Shown here piece after piece: positions 34,101 through 40,500 of a DNA stretch of 64,000 bases. How positions within the stretch are numbered: the stretch's first letter is position 1; every line of letters begins with the position of its first letter. Source of the DNA: Zygaena filipendulae. Taxonomy: Eukaryota > Arthropoda > Insecta > Lepidoptera > Zygaenidae. Location: contig OU015674.1 in the NCBI GenBank assembly GCA_907165275.2, forward strand, positions 992,001 through 1,056,000, written 5' to 3'. The notes beneath the pieces are model-generated. The model saw only the letters and a list, made by a program, of their open reading frames with translations. It ran no database searches and was not told the DNA's origin. The position numbers and the translations under genes are program-made.

Positions 34101-36880
34101 TTTTTTTTGTTATTCTCATTTAATTATATTTTTACATGCATTAAGTAAAAAATCTGTTATTTTGAGATTACAACCAGACACTTCAATTTTATTTATATGT
34201 ACATACTTATAGATGTTTTAAGTAGGTATTTTAGCTTAGTAAACTATTAAAACACAAGTAGATATGTTGTACTGAATGTTTTCATTCGACGCCGACGACC
34301 GCAACAGTCACGTATTGACTATTGTACGATGAAAAATAAGTTACGACACTGTTTACGTAGCAGCGTAGCACGAGTTTCGGGTTTCGTACGAAAAATTCAG
34401 TGTCCTTGTACTTTACTGGTTACGTAAAAGGATAAAGGACATTCTTTTTACGAAACTGGTTACGTTACAGCCGAAGGGGTTTTAACTATCACAATATAGG
34501 TAATAAACGTTTATAAATTTTTCTCCTTATTTATTACTTTTTATCTGCCTGGATTTAAGTTTGGTCCGAAGATGGGGGCCGGAATCCTGTAACACGGGGT
34601 TTCCTAGTACGGCTTCCGATCTCTCACTTTGGCTTAGCTACACGTTTCATGTTGATTGTGTCCTCAAATCTAGTTATGGCTGTAGTGTATGAGTCACTGT
34701 GATTGGAAATAAATGGTTTTATTACTCGTATTATTATTAATTAAATTTGTTGTACAATGGGCATGTTGACTAATTTTTATTTTTTAGTCCGTCTTGTAGA
34801 TTATTAAAAAATATTGGACACGTATTTTTTCTTTTTTTACGTAATCAAAAAATAACGGCGATATATTGAGTTGAAATTTCGCGTGACGTCACTATTCTGA
34901 CAGTTTGTATTGCGTTTTTGCGGTTAGTCACGTCACGACCTCCTCATCCTAAACTTTAATGCGCTTTATCTCTGTATATTTTAATTTATTTAAAAAAGCA
35001 AAAAATACGTGTCTATTGTTTTTTTATTTTCTAACTGACGGACTAATTAGAATTTTGTTTTTCAATAGTAGTCAACATCCCTATTCCAGATGGAACGCCC
35101 CGTTCACTCTGGAAGAGGAGTTCAACATAATGACGGCGCCGGCCGGGCCGGACCACGTCGTGCTGTTGGATGATGGTGACTATAGTAATAGTTTTGCTGT
35201 ACTAAAGACTGTTAAACACATTACATGCGAAAGTGAGTTTGTTTGTTTGTTTGTTTGTTACGCTTTTACGAATTAACAGCTTAGCTGATCATCATGAAAT
35301 TCTGCATACACGTTGTCAGGGGTACAGAGAAGGACAAAGGGCACTTTCGATTCCGGAATTCCCACGGGACCTCCGAAATTACTGCGGGACACCACGCGTG
35401 AGTTATAACTAGTTAAAGAATATTATTTACTACCCATCCACGGTTTTACGCGCGTTAATTTCGGAGTTTCCGCAGGAATGCCGGGACAAAAGTACCCTAT
35501 GTCCTTCTCTGTTTCCCTGTCAACGTGTACGCAAAATTTCATGGTCATCGGTTGAGCCGTTAAGGCGTGAAAATCTTTCAAACAAAGTCACATTCGCATT
35601 TATAATATAAGGATTACTAAGTACAGAAGGGACAGTCTCTACGTCTGCCGATTCGAGCCTAGAGCTGCGGAGTTAAGATGCGCAACACGATAAAATTTTA
35701 TCGAGCCATTTTATCGATTCTCGTCGACATTGTATATCGTTTTGTCTACCAGTGGTAACATGGCAGCAAAAAATGTTTATTCGAATTTAGTCTTAACTCA
35801 ATACCTCATTAATGCACTTTTTTGCCTGGACGCCCACAAATGTTTGTCGTGTCGACAATTTTATCTTTCGTTCGATAAACATATCGTGTTGCACATCCTA
35901 GCTCCGCTGATAGCAGTGTAGGCTGTCGCTACTGCGTCGGAGAGTATCGACTTTAGTGTAGTCCCCCCCTCCGCACCGTCCCGCCCCGCCCGCCCCCACG
36001 CCGCCCGCGCCCTGCACGTGTGCGCCCGAGCCGCCCGCGTGCAGCGGCAGGGGAATGCGATCGGTCCGCTTGTATGGAGTGACACATGTGTGCCGCATAT
36101 GAAATTGATCAACTTATTTTGTCGCCGCATATCTTCTTAATATATATAAATCAAGTGTCACGTTGTTTGTCCTCGACGGACTCCGAAACTACTGAACGGA
36201 TTTGGATAAGATTTTGTAACCATTAATAATATGGTCCAACTTAAAAGATAGGATAGTTTTTATCCCGGAATTCCCGCGGGAACGCCGGAATTAATGCGGG
36301 GAACTGCTTATCACCGTAAACTACAGCACTTTTTTCCCGGAATTACCGCGGGAACTCCGGCACAAACTGCTGTCGGGGTACAAAGAAGGACATAGAGTAC
36401 TTTTCCCGCAACCTCCGCGGGAACTCCGAAATTACCGCGGATGTAATCGCGGGGCACAGCTAGTATATAATATTTTTATTAGTTGGCAACTAGCCAGTAC
36501 ATTTATAGTTAATATTAAACTTTAATATCTACTCGTGTATACTAATTTATCCAAAAGACGTTTTGATGTCCAAAATCCTAAAAGTATTTACTGTTTTTTT
36601 CCCAATTTTTCGGGCATCTTTTCAATTCTTCTCTGAAAACGGGGTACGAAAAGACCGGTGTATTCTATCCGTTTAGTAATTTCATACTTTCAAATGCTCG
36701 CAGCTTTATATAACCTAGTATTTGTGTTTGTTTCCAACAGAACGATTCTTCCAATCGAACGTGATCACGTCGGAAGCGACAGCTATGGACACGACGGGCA
36801 CGACGGTCGGGCCGTCCGTCGGCGTCGACTCGGACGACATCGCGCCCGACAAGTCGGCGCCGGACCTGAGGTCGCCGTGA
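15958..36880 (+). CDS. NFI: Nuclear factor I (NFI/CTF) transcription factor, 12 exons, 5' incomplete
   Basis: CCAAT/TGGCA-binding nuclear factor that binds TTGGC(N5)GCCAA as a dimer and regulates transcription (family knowledge). Joined exons: 15958-16113, 17275-17466, 18963-19146, 25081-25176, 25591-25752, 27746-27853, 28883-29001, 31839-31947, 33113-33285, 33760-33908, 35090-35175, 36741-36880. All introns are GT-AG and every junction keeps the frame, giving 557 residues from the first visible Asp to TGA 36878. Residues 1-178 are the NFI DNA-binding domain ([57 protein letters not shown]). The C-terminal part is Pro/Gly/Ser-rich and includes GDFVTFVC and LPPMARPV, both matching vertebrate NFI. 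Missing: the start-codon exon. Odd: a long in-frame extension after the stop (see 36881-37564). Confidence 0.93.
16506..16842 (+). mobile_element. CRE-bearing MITE family A, degraded copy 3
   Basis: The internal order matches (ATATTAGACACGTATTTT, ACTTTAATGCGCTTTATC, GACGGACTAAAT) but the copy is strongly diverged. One TGACGTCA is intact at 16635-16642; the second site has decayed to CGACGTTA. The ends are blurred, so its limits are approximate. Confidence 0.75.
16852..17176 (-). mobile_element. CRE-bearing MITE family A, copy 4 (inverted)
   Basis: Read on the minus strand it starts GGGCATG and ends CATCCC. TGACGTCA occurs at 16997-17004 and 17042-17049. It lies tail-to-tail with copy 3, so an NFI transcript could form a long imperfect hairpin here. 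Confidence 0.88.
17275..17466 (+). CDS. NFI: NFI exon: central part of DNA-binding domain
   Basis: 64 codons in phase 0/0. They include [29 protein letters not shown] and [19 protein letters not shown], nearly identical to vertebrate NFI. The conserved Cys residues of the DNA-binding fold are present. The donor AAG|GTACCG is slightly weak. Confidence 0.93.
17503..17960 (+). repeat. Two dispersed-repeat copies in an NFI intron
   Basis: The first copy runs from CTAGTTGTGCCCCGCGG at 17503 to TATTAGTATAGG at 17710. A second, shorter copy runs from about 17763 to 17960. The first begins 37 nt after the exon donor at 17466. A third fragment family fills 18350-18600 and 18700-18903. Confidence 0.75.
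18353..18597 (+). repeat. TATACATATAAAATGCTTTG repeat copy
   Basis: It runs from ATAAAATGCTTTGTCCTGAA through CGTAGAGACCTGAAACTTGG to a GC-rich end, GAAACCGCGCGGGACGGCTAG. A second copy at about 23558-23997 is split by a foldback MITE, which fixes the family limits. Confidence 0.75.
18963..19146 (+). CDS. NFI: NFI exon: C-terminal part of DNA-binding domain
   Basis: 61 codons plus one base (phase 1 end). [33 protein letters not shown] and [14 protein letters not shown] are hallmark NFI blocks. The codons are very GC-rich in third position, in contrast to the introns. Donor GTGAGT. With the two preceding exons the total is 532 nt. Confidence 0.93.
19325..19772. mobile_element. Inverted-repeat element, about 450 bp
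   Basis: The left end CCTGGAGGTCGATTTTTGAA and continuation TCGCTCGAATA are mirrored on the right by CTCGAGCGATT followed by CAAAAATCGACCCCCTGG. The interior has ATTCACATGTGAA and GCATTCGCATGCGAAT palindromes. A related short hairpin lies at 29737-29871. This is a non-autonomous DNA-transposon-like structure without coding capacity. Confidence 0.6.
20897..21147. repeat. GTCG-rich imperfect inverted-repeat region
   Basis: GCACACTATGCGACTCGTCG near 20907 is mirrored by CGTGTCGCATAGTCTGG near 21124. The interior repeats TTGTCG/CGACAA motifs. It is GC-rich against an AT-rich intron. Open frames across it on both strands are by-products of the repeat. Confidence 0.5.
21855..22090. mobile_element. 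Foldback MITE family B, copy 4
   Basis: Full palindrome from CCGCCGCACTC to GAGTCGACTCTAAGTGCGGCG, flanked by TGA on both sides. Confidence 0.88.
22754..23080 (+). mobile_element. CRE-bearing MITE family A, copy 5
   Basis: GGGCATG...CATCCC, 327 bp, with TGACGTCA at 22883-22890 and 22926-22933. It is one of the best preserved copies. Confidence 0.9.
23558..23997 (+). repeat. Dispersed repeat split by a foldback MITE
   Basis: The left part, to about 23676, and the right part, from 23914, align to the uninterrupted copy at 18353-18597. The interruption is MITE B copy 5, and TAA is duplicated at the junction. This nested pair shows both the MITE limits and the 3-bp target duplication. Confidence 0.85.
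23677..23913. mobile_element. Foldback MITE family B, copy 5 (nested)
   Basis: CGGCCGCACTC...GAGTGCGGCCG, flanked by TAA on each side and inserted into an older dispersed repeat. Confidence 0.9.
25081..25176 (+). CDS. NFI: NFI exon encoding [13 protein letters not shown]
   Basis: 96 nt, phase 1/1. The [14 protein letters not shown] block aligns with vertebrate SGVFSVTELVRVS just after the DNA-binding domain. The acceptor is GGTTGCAG. The alternative acceptor TTCCAG at 25006 would give TGA after four codons, so it is not used in this frame. Confidence 0.88.
25177..25590 (+). other. Short NFI intron
   Basis: 414 nt, AT-rich, donor GTACGT, acceptor TTGATTCCAG. No repeat recognised. Confidence 0.8.
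25591..25752 (+). CDS. NFI: NFI exon, Ser/Pro/Gly-rich
   Basis: 162 nt, phase 1/1. It encodes [17 protein letters not shown] and a Tyr-Pro-Ala region ([14 protein letters not shown]). GC3-rich. It corresponds to the variable linker after the DNA-binding domain. Donor GTAAGT. Confidence 0.87.
25753..27745 (+). other. NFI intron, 2.0 kb
   Basis: AT-rich, with a GC patch ending CGCCGCGCTATATATAG (about 26610-26643), dispersed-repeat copies at 26747-26990, a GAATAGAATAGAATAG run near 27515 and an AAT-rich run near 27605. No exon seen. Confidence 0.75.
27746..27853 (+). CDS. NFI: NFI exon, Ser/Thr/Pro-rich
   Basis: 108 nt, phase 1/1, encoding [15 protein letters not shown] and [15 protein letters not shown]. 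Acceptor TTGACAG, donor GTAAAT. Low-complexity transactivation sequence. Confidence 0.85.
28088..28508 (+). mobile_element. CRE-bearing MITE family A, copy 6, interrupted
   Basis: Family A sequence with about 100 bp inserted at 28245-28344. The insert has an (AGA)n run and TTATTTCAGCACAACACAC. TGACGTCA occurs at 28212-28219 and 28353-28360, on either side of the insertion. Confidence 0.85.
28539..28775. mobile_element. Foldback MITE family B, copy 6
   Basis: CCGCCGCACTC...GAGTGCGGCGG, 237 bp. The flanks are TAA and TTA, so the duplication is imperfect or mutated. Confidence 0.88.
28883..29001 (+). CDS. NFI: NFI exon with [11 protein letters not shown] block
   Basis: 119 nt, phase 1/0. [14 protein letters not shown] aligns with vertebrate ETLKEFVQLVCPDA, a conserved island in the C-terminal half. 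Donor CAG|GTGAGA. Confidence 0.9.
29737..29871. repeat. Hairpin element related to 19325-19772
   Basis: TCACAAGATTCACATGCGAA is followed after a short loop by TTCGCATGTGAATCTTGTGA, a perfect stem of about 20 bp (around 29763-29833). The outer sequence GATTCAAAAATATGGCCCC resembles the right end of the element at 19325-19772. Confidence 0.6.
30209..30254 (+). repeat. (CTCA)n microsatellite
   Basis: About eleven perfect CTCA units within the NFI intron. Confidence 0.95.
31189..31758. mobile_element. 570 bp near-perfect inverted repeat (foldback element)
   Basis: The left arm (31189 to about 31456) and right arm (about 31490 to 31758) are inverse copies with only a few mismatches or single-base indels. 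The outer ends are ATCCCATCAAAAACAAAC and GTTTGTTTTTGATGGGAT. The loop is about 33 nt. It shares no sequence with MITE families A or B and ends 80 nt before an NFI exon. No coding capacity. The high arm identity implies recent origin or ongoing homogenisation. Confidence 0.92.
31839..31947 (+). CDS. NFI: NFI exon with [12 protein letters not shown] motif
   Basis: 109 nt, phase 0/1. [16 protein letters not shown] aligns strongly with vertebrate MLPPPPPPPMARPV in the proline-rich transactivation domain. This confirms NFI identity far from the DNA-binding domain. Acceptor TTTCCCAG, donor GTAACT. Confidence 0.92.
31948..33112 (+). other. NFI intron with G-rich hexamer array
   Basis: It holds AT-rich sequence, a dispersed repeat (32223-32434) and the GGGATT array, leaving only about 40 nt between the array and the acceptor TTATTCCTAG. 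Confidence 0.85.
32480..33073 (+). repeat. GGGATT/GGGATC hexanucleotide array, about 600 bp
   Basis: Roughly 90-100 tandem hexamers, mostly GGGATT with blocks of GGGATC and interspersed GAAATC, AGGATT and GAGATT variants. Because 6 is divisible by 3, all frames without stop units stay open. The resulting Gly-Ile, Leu-Gly and Asn-Pro open frames are artefacts. GGG runs every 6 nt lie on the coding strand of NFI. Confidence 0.97.
33113..33285 (+). CDS. NFI: NFI exon, Gly/Pro/Ser/Arg-rich
   Basis: 173 nt, phase 1/0. It includes [28 protein letters not shown] and [13 protein letters not shown]. Extremely GC-rich third positions beside an AT-rich intron. Donor CAG|GTGAGT. Confidence 0.87.
33760..33908 (+). 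CDS. NFI: NFI exon, Gly-rich
   Basis: 149 nt, phase 0/2. It encodes [17 protein letters not shown] followed by a Gly/Pro/Ala-rich stretch. Acceptor TTCTTTCAG, donor CAG|GTCAGT. Confidence 0.87.
33909..35089 (+). other. NFI intron ending in a CRE-MITE
   Basis: AT-rich, with a repeat fragment (about 33960-34085). CRE-MITE copy 7 (34759-35081) occupies the 3' end, so only eight bases separate it from the exon. Confidence 0.85.
34759..35081 (+). mobile_element. CRE-bearing MITE family A, copy 7, abutting a splice acceptor
   Basis: GGGCATG...CATCCC with one intact TGACGTCA (34884-34891); the other is mutated to TCACGTCA. Branch-point-like CTAAC (35031-35035) and CTAAT (35043-35047) and the T-run near 35052-35063 are all inside the element. 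Confidence 0.9.
35090..35175 (+). CDS. NFI: NFI penultimate exon
   Basis: 86 nt, phase 2/1, encoding [14 protein letters not shown] and [10 protein letters not shown]. The acceptor TATTCCAG follows directly after the MITE end. The donor GATG|GTGACT is acceptable but not strong. The exon is supported by frame continuity on both sides and by codon bias. Confidence 0.78.
35176..36740 (+). other. NFI last intron
   Basis: Dispersed-repeat copies (35221-35415, 35430-35610, 36140-36470) flank a GC-rich island (35930-36060). No clear exon was found. Confidence 0.75.
35930..36065. promoter_or_regulatory. GC-rich island in NFI last intron
   Basis: CCCGCCCCGCCCGCCCCC-type sequence with CpG and GC-box-like motifs plus CACGTG (36016-36021) stands out from AT-rich flanks. 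A frame is open locally, but I find no good acceptor/donor pair preserving NFI phase. It is an enhancer or internal promoter candidate. Confidence 0.35.
36741..36880 (+). CDS. NFI: NFI last exon up to TGA
   Basis: 140 nt starting in phase 1. It encodes [19 protein letters not shown] and ends [10 protein letters not shown] followed by TGA at 36878-36880. The acceptor is TTTCCAACAG. The other phases either stop quickly (NDSSNRT then TGA) or give low-complexity Arg-rich translation. Confidence 0.82.
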
Positions 36881-37564
36881 TCCGCGCCCCGCACGTCGCG
36901 CGACCGGCCCGGCGACCCGGCGTGCGAAACCGGATGTCACTCGTCAGGTGGCACGACATGTCACTCGTCAGTTGGCACGACATGTCACTCCTCAATTGAC
37001 ACGACGTGTCACTCGTCAGTTGGCACAACATGTCACACTTCACTTGGCACGACGTGTCATACTCCGTGCGACACATGTCATACGCCAGTTGGCACGACAT
37101 GTCACACGTCAGTTGGCACGTCATGTCACACGTCAGTTGGCACGTCATGTCACACATCAGGTGGCACGACTTGTGACACGTCAGTTGACACGACGTGTCA
37201 CACTTCACTTGTCACGATGTGTCATACACCGTGCGACACATGTCATACGCCAGTTGGCACGACATGTCACACGTCAGTTGGCACGTCATGTCACACAGCA
37301 GGTGGCACGTCATCATTTGAGGCCGCCAAGGCAAGTGAACAGGCCGGCCACACGTCGGTGCTGACGTCGCGCCACGCGTCGGAACAGATGTCGTGTCACA
37401 CGTTAGGGGGCGCGGCGGATGCGTCGTACGACAGGTCCGACGCGCGGTCGTACGACAGGCTGGGCGACGCGTCGGCGGCATCGTCGGGCGCGGACGGCAC
37501 GGTGCTGAGATGGACGCCCGCGCCGCTGTCGCACTGGAGACCCGTCCCACACCGTACTGTCTAG
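36881..37564 (+). CDS. NFI: In-frame downstream extension of NFI (stop-readthrough candidate)
   Basis: Directly after TGA 36878 the same frame stays open for 227 codons to TAG 37562-37564. It has three parts: 18 codons of unique GC-rich sequence, 126 codons of Cys-His octapeptide repeats (36935-37312), then 83 codons of unique sequence ending in WTPAPLSHWRPVPHRTV. By my count about 84% of the last 81 codons end in G or C, like the NFI exons and unlike surrounding non-coding DNA. The base after TGA is T, not the C that most favours UGA leakage. Alternatives: a wrong or polymorphic base in the stop, unrecognised splicing around it, or a GC-rich 3' UTR open by chance. No start codon suggests an independent gene. 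Confidence 0.5.
   Translation, partial: SAPRTSRDRPGDPACETGCHSSGGTTCHSSVGTTCHSSIDTTCHSSVGTTCHTSLGTTCHTPCDTCHTPVGTTCHTSVGTSCHTSVGTSCHTSGGTTCDTSVDTTCHTSLVTMCHTPCDTCHTPVGTTCHTSVGTSCHTAGGTSSFEAAKASEQAGHTSVLTSRHASEQMSCHTLGGAADASYDRSDARSYDRLGDASAASSGADGTVLRWTPAPLSHWRPVPHRTV
36935..37312 (+). repeat. 24-bp coding minisatellite (CHTSVGTT-type units)
   Basis: Sixteen units: fourteen of 24 bp and two of 21 bp. In the NFI frame the units read CHSSVGTT, CHTSLGTT, CHTPCDT, CHTPVGTT, CHTSVGTS and so on. A block with the order SL-PCD-PV-SV occurs twice, showing duplication of multi-unit segments. All period lengths are multiples of 3. Confidence 0.95.
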
Positions 37565-37583
37565 ATTGATTGAGCTTTATTTT

Positions 37584-37589
37584 AATAAA
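37584..37589 (+). terminator. Polyadenylation signal AATAAA
   Basis: The canonical hexamer starts 20 nt after the TAG that ends the NFI extension. Further AATAAA hexamers at 38045-38050 and 39491-39496 would give longer 3' ends. Confidence 0.4.
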
Positions 37590-40500
37590 CAGTACTACGA
37601 GCACGAACTTTTTCGCTCTCGTTTTTCGATACCATCGTAATGTCAAAGTGTTTGAAAAATGAACAACGCTGGATAGATGGCGTTGTACATTTTCCATACA
37701 AAAATACGCTGGTGACATCACAACGATATTATCCGAAAGACGAGAGCGAAACAGCTTGTGCTCTTCTCACAGAGTGTAATTTTATACGAGGGACATAGTT
37801 AACATACTCAAGTTTGCGACAGTTCATGGTTATATGTAAATCTGTCTGTTACTTTTTCACGCTTTAATTCTTCGTGAAATTTGTCATAGGTACACGTTTT
37901 CAGAGGTAGAGAAAAGGACAAAGGGAGCTGATTATACCCTATATGCAAAGGGTATGATCAGCGCGTCGGCAACTTGCGCGCCATGCTTCCTTGTTTTTTT
38001 TTTAAAAATAATATATATTTGATTGAAACGATAGTAGAATACTGAATAAAGCTCTTTAATACGTCCCTCGTCTAACCTTAAACTCTCTTTTTATTTGATT
38101 TACCAGCAGTTAATACATGACAACTGTAAATTGTATTACAGCTCTTATTTACAGCGTTATGCTACGTATATAACTGATTATACAGAGCATAAAGATTTTT
38201 TTTTGTGAAAAATTGGCATTTGGCTAGATGTACTTAATTTTGATTAATTATGACAAAGTTCGAGAGCTCAAAAGTTATATTTTTTGTACGCATTACGTAT
38301 TTATATAACCTATTTTTTTTGCTAGTGAAGTGAGCGTGAAACGTGGGGGTCCGTGTAAAAACTGTTGTTGAAAATTATAATTAAAATTAATAAATAATGA
38401 GACGAAGCTGTGGTCAATGTCGAAAAGAATCGAGAGTATTGATTTACTAATAAAAATTACGTAAGTAATTTTATTTTATTCATCTGTGCCATTACAAATG
38501 TGAAGAAAATTTTCCAAAAGATATAACTTTGTAACAACGTATCGGACAAGTAGCGACATCTAACGGAAAAAGTTTGAAGAAGGCAGATGAACAAAACTGA
38601 CGGATTGAGACATTAACAAAATACAATACTCCGAAGATAATAAATTATTAATTAATAATTTAATATAAAAATGTATAATAATGTACTACTACGTAAGAAT
38701 ATAATTAGAAAGCTACGATTATAAAAGCAACATTATTAATACCGAAATATTATATTCTAATATTTTTATAGAATATAGGTACCTATTACAATATAAAAAG
38801 AAATATGTTAGGTTATTATGATCAAGCCTTCCAGTAATTTAGTGAAATTATTCAAACAATGTTATTTTAATGTGCAGCTTGAGAAAGTTTATTATTTTGC
38901 TGTGCTGTGAGACAGAAAGCTGACTAAGAAACAAAATGCTTCCATTGTGAGAGTAATAAAAAAAAAACACGTTGTAATTAAATAAAAATAATGATGAAAG
39001 TGTGATATTATAAGTTGTTTTCTGTTTCGTTGTTGTGTGTTTTGTATTTGAAAAAGTAAATCTAAGATATAGGTAAATAGTTTACGAAGTTTTTTTTATT
39101 GATTATTTATTGTTTGATTGTTAATGAAAGACGAGCCTTGCTTAAGAAATTAGTTTAGTTGTATGATTATTAGTATCTATGAGATTAGGTAGTTTATTGT
39201 AGGGCTTTCGATTCAACGTTATTGCTAAAATATTTTTACATAAAGAAATTACTAAAAACTATATGTGTATGTTTAGGTATGTTTCTCTATTTAACCAATT
39301 AAAATTTTGTATTGAAATTTCTTGCACAACCACAGTTAGCACTGAGTTAATTATAATAAACTATAGTTTCAAATTATAATCCCATAAACATATTTTGTAG
39401 CACAAAAATAATCATGTGCATGTAATATCGCAAAATTATAGGTATTTATGTTCATACCTGTTTTCTGACAAGTCTTAGGTCTTTAACTAAAATAAAGTCA
39501 ATTAAAATAATGTTTGAATCGAAAGTCTCAGTAAACCTATTTTGTAGTAGTTCGACAGTAATTGTTTAGGGACATTTTATAGGTGCCTTTCATGAAGAAA
39601 TGTATAATAACTTATTTAATTAATGTTATAGGGATTTTTAAAACGTAGTTTTTTTTTGTTTCATGACTTTGTACACTTGAACAATGCATCGTTCATTAGA
39701 TATACATATAGGTATGTATTTAAGTCAGTAGCTTTTTGTAGCCAAGGATCCTAAAATAAATAATGTAATAAAAAAAAACTTTCATGAATAATAAAACAAG
39801 ATTTATTTAGGTACATCATTTCAAATATTTTTCTATACGTTTGTTGCAATTTAATTCTGACTTTTTGGTTACAAATAGCTATGAATACTCCATGACGTAG
39901 TTTCTTATTCTTAAAAACTTAACCTCCATAATACTCATTTTTACTTCCATTCATTACCTGTTCTTGTAAAATTCAATTGTTTACATTACATAACCGTGGC
40001 CATACGAGGAAAGCTAGTCATTAGTGTAACAATGTAAATTTAAAGTTAAATTAAATTATTTTAACAAATATTTACAAATATAACCGACCCTTAAGTTTAT
40101 TAATGAGGGGACGAAAGTAAAATTGTGGCCAAATTAATGAATAATAAATTCAGAATATTATAATATACACAATTTTAAATAGATCTAATGTAATTAAAAT
40201 GTACAGGTATACTGATTTTTGTGGGAATTAGTAGGTACGGTTACTGTGACAGTAGGTCTCTACACGATGCTGAACATGAATAAAAGTATCGAATTGTATT
40301 TAAATGTTTAAAGGCATTTTTAACTTAATTTACTAATTCATAATCACCGAAATAATAAAAACTATAATTAATTTCGTAATCAGGCTAATCAATTATTGGA
40401 ACCTGTGAGTGCCAGTTACCACTTATTTATCTACTATAAATATTTGAAAGGAGTAAAATGACAATTTTCTTATTTTGCGCGCAGTAAAAGTACATTGGTA

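Noticed and set aside
36878..36880. Selenocysteine codon in NFI
   Set aside because: Lepidoptera are reported to have lost selenoprotein machinery, and no SECIS-like element was evident; readthrough or base error is more likely.
36658..37208. Alternative-frame and minus-strand proteins over the NFI 3' end
   Set aside because: Arg/Gln/Thr-rich translations arise from the 24-bp repeat and GC-rich exon read in wrong frames.
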